A stretch of 64,000 nt of DNA, taken from assembly GCA_021018815.1 (NCBI GenBank), contig JAITYX010000133.1:248001-312000 (forward strand), read 5' to 3'. The DNA is from Talinum fruticosum. Taxonomy: Eukaryota; Streptophyta; Magnoliopsida; Caryophyllales; Talinaceae. The position numbers were made by a program, and so were the translations under genes. The notes under the pieces are model-generated. The model ran no database searches. It was not told the DNA's origin and worked only from the letters and a program-made list of their open reading frames with translations. Of this stretch, positions 23,560 to 34,599 are shown piece by piece; the first letter of the stretch is position 1; each line of letters begins with the position of its first letter.

Positions 23560-25417
23560 TATAGATATCGAAAATGTGTCGTCTTTATCTCATTTACTTT
23601 TATTATTTATTTTTATTGGGTCGGTGATGAAATCCCGGTCGTGTTTGTAAACTCGGATCATGATCGAAGTCCGATCGGCATGATGGAAGCTAGTAAACCA
23701 CAAAAACCCATTAGCACCACGAAAATAAGATTTTTGCTTAGGCTGGCCCACAAACCCATTTTCTTTGGGCCGAACCAAGCTAGGTTTGGGCTCCCAACCA
23801 GGAAACCCAAACCGGTGCTGCATTTTGCTTAGGTTTACCCATTAAACATAGCGTTTTGTTCCCATCGGTCAAGCATGGCATGCAACTCAAGCATTTGTAC
23901 GATGTCGTTCAAGTCGGCATTGCGTTTTCAAGATTAAATTGCAAAAACATAGCATTTTATCCTCACTGGCCAACCAACGCACGCAAGTCAAAGACGACCA
24001 TACGTCATTGTATGAAACTAGCGCCGCGTTTCTCGGCTCTCCAAGCGGGATACTTTGGCCCGGGGAATATCCCGTCCTTTTCCTTTATCCCTACCGGTGA
24101 ATCCGGGCTCGGTTCAGCCAGCTCCGATTACTAAAGTAGCTCCTAGGTTGATTTTTGTGACCTAAAAATTTCTATAAATATAAGGCTTCCCCCTCTTTTC
24201 AAGTGCACCATTTTCAACTATCAAACACCCCAAAAGTTGAAAGTATTTCCTATCACTCTCTCCCACTCTCGACTCTCTCTATTTCATCACACCGTCACTC
24301 ATTTTCCCATTTCTTAAATTCCACAAACAGCCCTCTTTGTCCTCTATTTGAGCTCATCACCCTATCGTTATGCTGCTGGATTTTGTTCATGATCCAAGTT
24401 CAGCAGGTGGGACAACCTGAGGGCACCAAATCCATTTTCAAGTTCTCTTTACGGTTTTATTTATTTACGTAATTTAATGATTTCCACATTTTTTATTAAC
24501 AATGTAATCGCTTTTAATTCCTCCTTGCCCGCTATAACTTTTAATTTCTTCTCGATTTCTTTTTGCTTTCTTTACTACTTTCTTTACTTGCTTTCTATTT
24601 CCCTATTTATCGCTTTTGTAGCATGTCTTGTCTCGCTTTAATTTCAATATATCACATGTTGTGTACTTGATTGTTAAACACAAGTTTTAAACTCATAATT
24701 TACATTAGCAAAGGTCGTCCGTTGACAAGCGGAATGGAGAGCATCCCTCCTCGTTTCTTACCTTCACCCCGAACATCGGATTCTTAGTTTAAGAGCGTTG
24801 GAGTCTCATTCAAAAACCTCTTTTAAGATTAGTCTTTAGATACAAAGATTTGAAGAGTAGTTTTCTTTATTTTTGTTAGCTTTTACTTCCTAAAATTTAC
24901 TTGTCGACTCTTTCATTTTGCTTTTATTTCTTCCAATTTGCTTCTCGGCATTTCGGAGTTGAAAATGGAAGAATTTAGATTATATTTTAACAGTCGCAGC
25001 TATAGGTCCAGGACCGATTCCTCGGTCATGGCCCTATAGTCGGTGCTCGGTTATCGATCAGATCTGGTTCTCTCCGCTTCGGCTGATAACCAAGCATAAC
25101 TCTCGGTCCAAACAATTTTTTTACTTTTTGCCCGGAAGCTTTACAAGTAAATATAATTTCTTATTTTGTTGTTTCCTAACCTCGAAATAACATCCCGAGA
25201 TTTCTCTAAAAATTAATTTCTAAAATGAAAAAATAATTAATAAAATTGCCAATCCCCTTTCTACTTAAATTGTTTTGAAATCAGATTCTAAAATTAAGTA
25301 ATCTTAGTAAGAGGCGTGCCACACTTTTAAAATAATCTTAATAAAAATAAAAACTCGACGCTTCATGGGGAAACTCGGTCCTACCAGTCCTATGGGGATG
25401 GGGTCGTGGTTTCGACA
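23560..25417 (+). mobile_element. LTR 3 (3') of the three-LTR element
   Basis: Starts TATAGATATCGAAAA (a decayed TGTAGACACCGAAAA) and ends TTCGACA, followed by GCTAG. It is collinear with LTR 1, including TTACCTTCACCCCGAA and CCCGAGATTTCTCTAAAAATTA. Confidence 0.8.
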
Positions 25418-26530
25418 GCTAGATTCGGTCATGTGCCGGCCGGAGGTGGGCAGTTGTTTTTTTATTTGCCTGCGGAAGGGCTTCCTAGTAATCAAATCCG
25501 ACCTTTTATGACAATATTTTTGTTATTTTTATGCCTATTGCCATTGAGAAGAGTGTGTTGGGCTTTGCAGGTTTCTAATGGGTGAACCTAACGGCTGTTT
25601 ATGGCTTTATCTTACGGATTTGGCAGATAGAATACCTCTATTGGTGAGGCCTCTAATTAAAGTTAGCATGTACTGCTTGCTGCATTTCTGTCAAAGGCCT
25701 CACCATAAAGATGTCAAAGCTCAAACTCCTACTGGGTGGATCATATGGTTTTAAAAAGAACTATCCAATTTCGTTGTGCATATAATGGGGGTTCATGCGA
25801 CAATTTGTGACACATACCCACTACCATTCCCATGCCCACCTGATCGGGCTCTACTCGAGTACGTATTTCTTTCCTCGATGCTTGATGAGGCACTTTGAGT
25901 GGTAGTAGACTATTCCTTACGTAGACTGCATTACTCCTACCTATCTTGTCAATAGCAATAGTCGGGTGTAATAATAGTTGCAGTATTGGGTCACTTTGCC
26001 ACAAGTGCAGAGACCCAGTACTACTAGGTCCGAGGAGATCATTGAAGTCTATCGAGCATGGTTGATATAGCCAAATGTTGTGACCCAGAAAGTGCTAAGG
26101 GCAATAGAATAGGAGGCAGAGAGAGAAAGAGAGTCTCACTTGCTGCTCAATCTTTGCAAATAAAGGAATTTGTTCCATACTGAGAAGAAGAACAATGCAG
26201 AAGGGAAGCTACCAAGAAGGCTTAGGAAGAGGAAGAGCGAGGGCAGTCCAAGAGGATTAAGGAAGTCAAGAAAGGGCCACAAGAGGCTTCCTATGAACGT
26301 ACCGACCCTAGGGACAAAGGAAAGAAGACCAAACTGGACTAGAGCTAGGATATTATTTGTTTGCCTCTTTATAATATTTATTATGAATTTTTCATACAAG
26401 CAGAATGTTTGTTATTTTCCTTTTGTTTTATTTTTTTAGTGATGGTTTAGGGCGACCAAGATTTTATTTGTTTACCCCTTTTTAATATTAATGAAGTAAA
26501 AAGAAAATTTTGTGCTTACGTTTTTGCTTT
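25418..26530 (+). pseudogene. Ty3 ORF1 tail (Tat-like), degenerate
   Basis: The end of this stretch (26345-26520) matches 47155-47300: GTTTGCCTCTTTATAATATTTATTATG, then ATTAATGAAGTAAAAAG, then AATTTTGTGCTTAC. A Lys/Arg-rich plus-strand frame (26170-26340) precedes it, as a Lys/Glu-rich frame precedes the other copy. It is probably the end of the extra 5' ORF of a Tat-like element. No catalytic motif is visible; the function is not known. Confidence 0.35.
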
Positions 26531-26929
26531 ATAATAATTGCATAATTTTGACCCCTGTCTTGATAATAATTAATGAATCTACTGGTTTATCAAAAAAAAA
26601 AAAGATAATCATTAATGAATCTGCATGTCCAAGTCCGTTTTTGGGAAAGCCCGCAAATTGATACTCTGGGGCCAGATCTACCCTTAGGCAAAGCCTTGGG
26701 CCGGGGCCTTATTATGGGCCAGTAACGGTGTTGGCTTGCTTAGTAAGTTTCTAAGTGTAATATTTTTTTAACTAGTCACAGGTAGTAAACTAGGCGTATG
26801 TTTTTGCCATCTAGGTGCATTACTTTTTACTGTCCCTCTTGGTAGAATATTGTTAATAATATATAGATCTTATCACTTAGGTTTAAAATTTCCCCTTTGT
26901 TCATGCATTGGGGCCCTTACTTATTTGGC
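26531..26929. other. Intergenic debris, nothing recognised
   Basis: No frame or repeat of note apart from a short poly-A near 26590. Confidence 0.3.
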
Positions 26930-27222
26930 ACCATACCCTCTTCTCGTAAATCCCTTGGCCTAACTTTCTCATTGAATGTCATTGGTATCCGTGTTTGGTA
27001 GAAATAACATTGTGCAAGGCTCGTAAAAATTGTTCTTCTACCATGACTAACTCTTCATATTGGGCCTTAATACACTCTACTTCAGAGATCTGATTTTCGA
27101 CAACTATTCTCAATGGAGGGGATGACTATTTCAATTGGAATGACTGTTTCCATTCCATATACTTAGGAATAGAAAGTTACTCATGTTGAGGCTCTAATTA
27201 AAGTTTGATACTCTTATAAAGC
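26930..27222 (-). pseudogene. Ty3 (Tat-like) integrase, C-terminal part
   Basis: Minus-strand reading gives V-Y-G-M-E-T-V-I-P-I-E near 27150, then LAQCYFYQTRI, then MTFNEKVRPRDLREEG near 26950. These match the conserved integrase tail of Tat-type elements (V-Y-G-x-E-A-V-x-P ... Y-Q-x-R ... F-x-x-K-V-R-P-R). Stops and frameshifts are present. It continues the catalytic part at 28819-29470 across a copia solo LTR. Confidence 0.7.
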
Positions 27223-28818
27223 TGAAGGTTTGCTCGGGAGAGTCCGAGTCACCCTAGAGGGGAGTGAATAGGGTGATAGGAAATTCTCTGCGAAATCACA
27301 CTCTTTTGCACGAAGTAGAAAGGAAGATAGATTCTGAGTCTACTAACCGGGTCGAAAAGATTGGACTTAGAAAGCAATCAATCGGAAAGAACAAGAGCGA
27401 GTAAGGCATGTCCGAGTCTAGAATGAACTCGGAAAGATAACACTTAGATTTTACGTGGAAACCCTCCTGGGCTGGAAACCCTCCTGGGGCGAGAAAACCA
27501 CGGACCGTGTCAATCCGGACATGAAGTCAAATCCACTATTTTGAGTCCACAAAATACCGTGAACCGATCGAACCCGAGTTGCTCCCTTAGACAACTCTAT
27601 ACAAGTTTTCCTAGACTCAAAAATTCCCTTATCCGATCTAGTACTTCCTAACCGAGATAACCCTTACAAGTTAGGGACAACTAAGCTGAGTTAACCCTTA
27701 CAGACTTAGTCAAGGGACCTTACAAAGAATGTAAGAAAGAGTTTGTAATCGAGTACAAGACCTTACAACTCGTAAAGTAATGAATTACAGAGTGGGAGTT
27801 GTAAGTAGAAGATTGAAAGTAAATACAATGACTTTTCTCAAGTATGTGTATTAACAATAGATTCGGCAATCTTCGGGTCTTGTGAGGTGGCTTCAATTTA
27901 TAGGTAACCAGGTAGAGTAGCCGTTATCTTCATCTCGCTGACCGAGAGTCTTCTTTGACCGTTGATAAAAGCTTTCGAGTCACTCAGAAAGTATCCATTA
28001 CAATGTGAACGTTGGACAACGGTTTATCTCTCTTGGAAGTCCCAAAACCATTGGTAGTGTCTTGAAAGATAAGGTGGAAACCACCGTTAAGCTTGGCGTT
28101 TCAGCTTTTCCAAATTTGGAAACAAACAACTTCGACACAATCTTCCGGGACTCGAAGCGAGGAAGGTGAAAAGCCATGTCTCGCTGGTGATTTGATGTTC
28201 GAAGCCGGCTACTTTTGTGGTTTGAAAAAGGTGTATCCTCGAATGAATAACCTACAAAAGTAAATCAATTCTGGTTCTCAAAGTATAAAATACTTTGGTC
28301 CAAAGTTAGACACGAGATAATAAAATAATTATGATAATTAAGCAACCGATTATCCGAGTCGAAATGAAATGGAATTTTCCGAGTCCAATATCCATGATAC
28401 TCGGAATTCCATCCGACTTAGTCTAAGCGATAGAACAAGTTCCATAAAGAATATCGAGTGAGATAACTTGATATAGACTAAGTGTGAGACAGACTAAAGA
28501 TATTGACCCTAACGAAAATAGAGCTTGTAATCGAAGTAAGATTCTCGAGTGAGAGAAAGACGAAACACTAGTCTATTTAAACTGCGATAAATCCGAGTGA
28601 AGATGGACTCGGAACAAAGAACCACTTTTCGAGTCTCAAACAGATAAGCAATAAATGTAATAAGTGAAAGCGGTATCACTCTGAAAAGATACTATTTTAC
28701 TAAAAGAGGTTTCGCGAAACCGAGAATGCCTTGGAATCAAAACTCTAAAAGCATGGGATTGTTATACCCGACTTGTTTAGTGCAACTCGAAGTGCGTTGA
28801 GAAATGTCCGAGTCTTCA
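27223..28818 (-). mobile_element. SIRE-like copia solo LTR
   Basis: Plus-strand ends are TGAAGGTTTGCTC and ...GAGTCTTCA. Perfect 5-bp TSD AAAGC at 27218-27222 and 28819-28823. Length is 1,596 bp, no internal region. It holds the family's GTGGAAACCCTCCTGGG and ACCAAAGTATTTTATAC (reverse complement) blocks. A near-duplicated 17-bp GGAAACCCTCCTGGG(C/G) phrase occurs at about 27456. It lies inside a Ty3 integrase gene. Confidence 0.92.
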
Positions 28819-29470
28819 AAAGCAAATGTTATTTATCGGGCCAATCTTTATAATTCATAACTATTTTCTTAATGATATTATGGACATTCTTTTTCACTGC
28901 CTCAATTGCTCCATTAGTATGAGGTCGATATGGAGAAGATTTATGTTATGGGATTTTATACTTGTCAAGTAGGTCTACTACTTCCTTGTTAAAATAATTT
29001 CCATGGTCACTAATGAGCTCATGTGAAATTCCGTAATGAAAAATAATGTTACAAGTGATAAATTTAGTCACATGTTAGAAAGTGATGGTGGTGTATGTGG
29101 GATGTAATCTCCACCAATTTCGTAAAATAGTCAATAGCTACCGACTCAAACCCATGTCCTATCGTTTCTTTAGAAGTCATCTTTCCTATTATATCATTCT
29201 CCATGGTAAGAAGGGCCATGGAAAAGCTACGATTGACAAGGAGGAGGGTGGTTGATACTGTAAATTAGCATAAATTTGACACTTATGGCACCTCTTAATA
29301 AAATCATAGCAGAATGATGCCATGGGGGAATAGTAATACCTTAGTGAGTCTTCTTGACTAACATTCTTCCATTGGTATGGGGTCCATATTCTCCTTTGTG
29401 GACTTCAGTCATGATTTTTCTTAGCTTTTCCCTAGCTAACAGAAAGCAAGTTGATCCCTATGTCTTCCTT
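28819..29470 (-). pseudogene. Ty3 (Tat-like) integrase, zinc-binding and catalytic core
   Basis: On the minus strand the part near 29000 reads ISHELISDHGNYFNKE, then SPYRPHTNGAIEAVKK, which is the D...E part of a DDE integrase (second Asp in SDHG, Glu in IEAVKK). Upstream, at about 29390-29420, EVHKGEYGPHTNGR resembles the HHCC-adjacent EVHEGxCGxHxxGR region. Several stops. This enzyme would insert element cDNA into the chromosome. Same lineage as the copy at 50690-52070. Confidence 0.8.
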
Positions 29471-29484
29471 TGTTATACAACCAT

Positions 29485-30641
29485 TACCAAAAAAAAAAAC
29501 AGTGACTTTTACCAACATGACTAAATTTGTTGGTATAGATAGTTCAAATGTTGGTAAAACGATTTAGCAATAGATAATTATCTGTTACTAAATTGTTCAC
29601 AAAATAAAAGTTTTGCAATCTTATGTTGGAATCGCAGGATAATACCCACAACTATGTTTGCGTTGACAATGTAATATTTTTACCAACATATGGTATCTAT
29701 TGTATTAATGAATGTTTACCAACCAAAAAAATTGTTGGAGTTGTGTTTTCAAGGGCTACTTGTTTCACAATATTTAAATATAGATTATTGATAAAGATGT
29801 TTCTGCTAGTAGCAAATATTTGTAGCAGCTACATGTTGCTCAACATTAAATATTTGTTAGTCAAGATGTTTTCACGCCAGTAGGAAATGTTTCTTTTTAA
29901 ATATTATTTGTGTGCTATAATCCTATTTGCAATTGTCTTATTATTCTTTACTCATTTACAATTCACATATTTACGATAAGTAAATCACACAAATTAATTT
30001 ACTATAATAAGATAGACCTAACATGAGCAAAATTAAATAAAACTCATTATCCATATGTAAAATTTTTTAATGTAGTTAACATCATAAACAAAAACATTGA
30101 TATATGTCCTAAAAAGTTCAACTTAGTATTCAAACAATTATAATTATTACATGCAAATACTTTTACTAAGTCAAAATATTTTAAAAAGTCATAATTAATT
30201 GTTAATCCATATTAAGAAACTCATTATATAATGAAGTTGTCATCTTGTTCACAATTATCATCTTCTCTAGGTTATTTACTTCATATTCATGGTTGTTTTG
30301 TTTATTCCCTCGTCATCGTCCTTAACATGATCATCACCGACATCATCATCTTCAATTGAAGTGAAAAATCACCATACATTCCATAGAATAACAAAGTGAA
30401 TTAATAAGTTCTTCGTACTCTAGCAATGTGAATTAACCACCCCCCAAAAAAAGGAGTCGAAACTAGTCCCTAGTAACAACAAATAATGAAACAATATGTT
30501 CTTCATCAAGAGTCAAGCGTAGAAGAAGACAACTTTGATTGATACAGGTACATGCTTTAATCACCATACCCTCTAAAGATGTGACAACTTTAATTACACA
30601 TCTCAGCTTTAATTATATAGAAGACAATCGACATTCCTATA
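29485..30641. mobile_element. CACTA-like non-autonomous element, copy 1
   Basis: Starts near CATTACCAAAAAAA followed by CAGTGACTTTTACCAACATG. Copy 2 at 32186 starts CTTACTACAAAAAAAG followed by TGATTTACACCAACATG. The two share TAGATAATTATCT, AAATTAAATAAAACTCATT and other blocks over 550 bp. Inverted ACCAACAT and ATGTTGGT motifs near the end look like subterminal repeats. The right end was not found. The class is inferred from the terminus. Confidence 0.5.
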
Positions 30642-32185
30642 TGTAGTCATGTAAATAGTGTCATGCCTTATTTATTTATTTATTTATTTATTTCAGTCCT
30701 GTGATGTAAATACAATCTCGTTTGCAAGCTCAATTTGAGATCCGACACAAGAAGAGTGATAAAAACACATTTTAGCCCACAAAAAGCCAACTAATGTCAA
30801 GAACAGCCCAAAAGTGCATCTCCCTAGGCTCGACACACTTTTTGAGACCACAAGAATGGTCGTCATAGGCCCGAAACACTTTTCGAGACCACAATAGTGG
30901 GCGTTGGTCGGCGTTGCCCGTGAATGATGTCATCTTGGTCGGTTTAGCTTCCTGAGTCTCCTGCATCCATTTTCGAAAATTTCGGCCTAATTTATCTTTT
31001 AATTCACAACTTAAGAGATAGGTTTAGGGTTTCCTAAACCCTAAAAGTTTCTAAAAATAAAGGGCTCCCCCGATTTCACACACTAATTCGACTGGAAAAA
31101 CCCTCTATTTATGTTGAATTCTTACTATCTTTTCTCTCTACTCTCTTTCACTCACACTCTCATTTCCCTTTCTAAACACTTCACAAAAAGGCTTTCCTTT
31201 GTCTCTTTTTCTCATCACCACCATGCTTTCACTCTACTGAAAGCCGACCGAGATTTAAGCTTAGTAGGTGGATTAACCTAAGGGTTTGTCTCTTTTTCTC
31301 TTTCACTCACACCCTTCGTAGAGTTTGTTTTTATTTTATTTAATTTCAGTTTTTATCGCTTTTTATATTATGATTTTAAGATGTAATCGCTTTACTTAAA
31401 GTCCCACCCAATGAAGTTTATTTATTGCTTACTTTTATCTCTTTCCTTTATTGCTTTTGTTTATTTGCATTATTTATTACTTCATTTATAGCTTTATATT
31501 ATGTTTTGATTACTTTAATTTATGCCTTTTGCATATTGTTTGCTTGTTTTTTTTTTTTATTACGATTTAAACTCCTTTTTCAATTAGCAGAGGGCATATT
31601 TTTGACGAGTGGAATAAAGAGTGTCCCTCTTTGTTTTGTACCTTCGCCCCGAATAATGGATCATTGGTTTGAAGCCAATGGAGTCAGCTTTAAAACCTTT
31701 TATGATTTTGAATTTTTGCCTCTTTTGGTAAACTCAAAATTAGAAAAGTGCTTCTTTTATTTTGTTAGTTTTTAATTCAAAATAAACTAGTGACCCCCTC
31801 TTCTAATCCTTTTAACTCATAAATTGCATCTCGGTGGTTTTTATAAGAATTAGTAAAAACTTAAAACTTGATCGACAATATGAGCCATATGACCAGAATT
31901 GCATCCGTAATGTTGGCCAAATGGTTAGCGCTGGACGAAGCTCGGCTGGCTGGCCCCGGTCCGCGATCTTTTGTTTGGGCTTAACTCTTTGTCTAGATGA
32001 CTTCAATTGTTTGGCCTAGTTCAGCTTTTCGACGGCTATATTTTACTTTAATTCTTCTTACTAAAAAAGGCATCCCAAGACTTCTAAAATTAATTTAAAA
32101 AATAAGATAATTTATAAAATTACCAATAAACCCTTCTTAAATCTCTCTTTCAAAAGCTTTAGCATTTGCTTGATAAGCACACCTT
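30642..32185 (+). mobile_element. Fourth LTR related to the three-LTR element
   Basis: Begins TGTAGTCATGTAAATAG and follows the same order as LTR 1-3: GTTTGCAAGCTC, TAAAAATAAAGGGC in the TATA position, GTGTCCCTCTTTG and TTGTACCTTCGCCCCGAA. It is more diverged and is cut at its 3' end by the CACTA-like element at 32186. Confidence 0.65.
30668..30698. repeat. (TTTA)n microsatellite
   Basis: About seven tandem TTTA units near the start of the LTR at 30642. Confidence 0.95.
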
Positions 32186-32737
32186 ACTACAAAAAAAGTG
32201 ATTTACACCAACATGGCTATTTCTATTAGCATAAACATTCTTATCTATTAGTAAAAAGGTTTGTCAAAAGATAATTATCTATCACTAAACTATTAATAAA
32301 AAACTTGATGGTAAATGTTTTTCCGACGGATACCGTCTTCTCGTTGGAATTGTGGGTTGATCAACATATGATCATCTCGTTGCAATTAAGGCATTTTTAA
32401 TACCGAAAAAAAGTAGTTAGAGTTATGCTTGTCATGTCTACTTATTTTTCGAACATTTAAATACCTATTAATGAAAATGTTTCCTGCATGTACCAAATGT
32501 TTCTTTGCAAAGATAAGCCAATAATCTTGTGTGGCCATAATGTTATTATCTTGCTAATTTTCAAGTCACATACTTATAATGAGTAAATCATAAAAATTAA
32601 TTTCACACAATAAGATAAATCTAACAAAAGAAAAATTAAATAAAACTCATTGTCCATCTATAAATAAGCCTAATACATTCAACAATTGTAATCGAATACA
32701 TTTATATATGTTTTGGGAAGTCGAAGTTAATAATGTT
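32186..32737. mobile_element. CACTA-like non-autonomous element, copy 2 (truncated)
   Basis: Second copy of the 29485 family, in the same orientation, inserted in the LTR at 30642. It is broken at 32737 by the copia LTR that starts at 32738. Confidence 0.5.
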
Positions 32738-34173
32738 TGAAGGTTTATTCTTGACAGTCCGAATCATCCTAAGGGGGTCAATAGGGTGAGAAGAAAATTT
32801 TGCGAAATAAGAAATGTTTCTACAAAGTATGAGCTTAGAAAACCAATTTTGAGTCTACAATGAATTCAGAAAAACAGAACACAAAAAAATACGTGGAAAC
32901 CCTCCCGGGGTAGAAAACCACAGTTAATCTCAATCCAACCACCAAGTCAAATCTACTATTTTAAATCCACAAAATACAAGGATCGACTCTTATAGAATTG
33001 ATCCCTTAGATAATTCGATACAGATTTTCCTAGGCACAAAAGTTCTCTTATATGTCCTAGTACTTCCTAACTGAGATACCCTTTGTAGCTAGAGACAACT
33101 AAGCTGAATTAACCCTTACGACTCGGTCAAGAGATATTACAAAGAACTCGAAGTAAGTAAGAGTGGTTACAAGACTTCTTCTTTTCAACTCGAAGTTAAG
33201 AAAACTCAGTGTACGAGTTAAAAGCTAAAATAGATTGAGAGAGTAAGATTTGAGTTATGATCAGCAATCGTTCGTCAATCTTCAAGTCTTGTAGGATGCC
33301 TTCTATTTATACTCAGCAGGGCGGATTATCCGTTACGACCGATTCCGAACCGGGAAACTTCACTAGCCATTGTGACGGATAATCTTAGTCCCTCAAAAGA
33401 GGAGTCTTTGTAGATATAAACATTGTGCTTTGGTTCTTAGCTCAAAAGGTGGTCCAACCTACTAGTTGTGACCGAAATCAGGATGGAAACAATTGTTAGA
33501 CTCAAAGTTGAAGTTTACCGAATTGGAAACAAATAACTTGACATAGTGTGTGAGCGTGCCCTAAAACAATTACTTTTTTGTCTGCTTGGTCTTTAACGGT
33601 TAGAAGTCTGGTTGCCTTTTCTTTTCAAAATGAGATTAAAATACTTTAATCAACCTGCAAAAGCAAATCAAAAGGTACTCAAAGTATAAAAATACTTTGG
33701 TCTAAAATTAGGCAACGATAGAAATTAATTTAAATAATTAAGCACTTAATTATCCTTAACCCGAAAAAATGAAATTTTTTGAGTCTAATATCGAAAATGA
33801 TCTAATTCCATTTTGTGTCTATCTTTTGAGATGGATGAAGAATTAAAATTGTACATACACATTGCATCAAATTTGTCAAGTAAATAATTTCGGTTAATAA
33901 GTCCGACTTAGGAGATGAATTATCGCAATAATTCTTTTCCAAGTAATTACAATAAGTCGAACTCAAAATAAGTTATGCATGTAAAATTATTTAGGCATGA
34001 CAACTGTCCGAGTTGCATCTAAGTAGGTAAAAACCCGAGAGATAAACAATTTACTCAAGAGATGCTTTACGAGTAGGTTAGATAGTAAGAAAGCTTGAAG
34101 ATGAGCTTCTTAGAATGTGATAATGACTTGAATTCAAAACCATAAAGAGATTAAGAGTATATTTGAGTCTTCA
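32738..34173 (-). mobile_element. 3' LTR of SIRE-like copia element
   Basis: Plus-strand ends are TGAAGGTTTATTC (32738) and GAGTCTTCA (34173). On its sense (minus) strand it follows the polypurine tract AAAAAGGGGAGAA (34174-34186), so it is a 3' LTR. The outer flank is ATGTT (32733-32737); no matching copy was found at the far side. A minus-strand TATA-like TATAAATAGAAGG lies near 33302-33313. Confidence 0.85.
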
Positions 34174-34186
34174 TTCTCCCCTTTTT
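34174..34186 (-). other. Copia polypurine tract
   Basis: AAAAAGGGGAGAA on the minus strand, directly before the LTR start TGAAGACTC. A near copy lies at 41667-41680. Confidence 0.7.
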
Positions 34187-34580
34187 ATGAAAGACATTCA
34201 ACACTTACAAAATAGCGTTAGAAGTTTAGATAGTTAAGTTTTCATTACTCAAAACGAATAAGCTGTTAGACTGGTCTTAGTTAGATACCATAGTATTAGA
34301 ATTGGAATTCGTTATCGAGCTGATTGATGCCGAATTAAATTTATCAAAGTAAAGTAAACAAATATAAACGTGGATGTAAGCTATCTATCAAAGTAGAAAT
34401 GAAAATAGAGATAACAAGAATCATTGATGTTCATAATAAGCTTAACTTTCATTAAACATTACTTAAAAACATAGAAATTAAGAATTAAAAACAAATAAAC
34501 AAAAAATAAAAGATATAACTCCTCTTAAATAAACTAACTATCTCTCCTAGATATCTCCCCCTACGCATTTCATCAAAAAA
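34187..34580 (-). other. Copia 3' untranslated spacer
   Basis: AT-rich, no coding pattern, between the extra 3' ORF and the polypurine tract. Confidence 0.4.
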
Positions 34581-34599
34581 AATCTCAAGTAGCGAAGAG

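Larger units (their letters stand above)
17017..25417 (+). mobile_element. Three-LTR non-autonomous Ty3 element
   Basis: The element is bounded by TG (17017) and CA (25417), with flanking GCTGG (17012-17016) and GCTAG (25418-25422), a one-mismatch TSD. Inside are three related LTRs in the same orientation: 17017-18803, 19742-22374 and 23560-25417. The first is followed by a PBS. The second and third are each preceded by the same polypurine tract, AAAGTGGGGGCTAA. Internal regions are about 0.9 and 1.2 kb and show no gag or pol, so the element depends on proteins from elsewhere. The LTR-int-LTR-int-LTR layout suggests recombination between two copies. Confidence 0.7.

Noticed and set aside
30280..30640. 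Acidic repeat-like TCATCATC stretch as a coding gene
   Set aside because: Frames are broken on both strands and no domain was recognised; treated as part of the CACTA-like copy.
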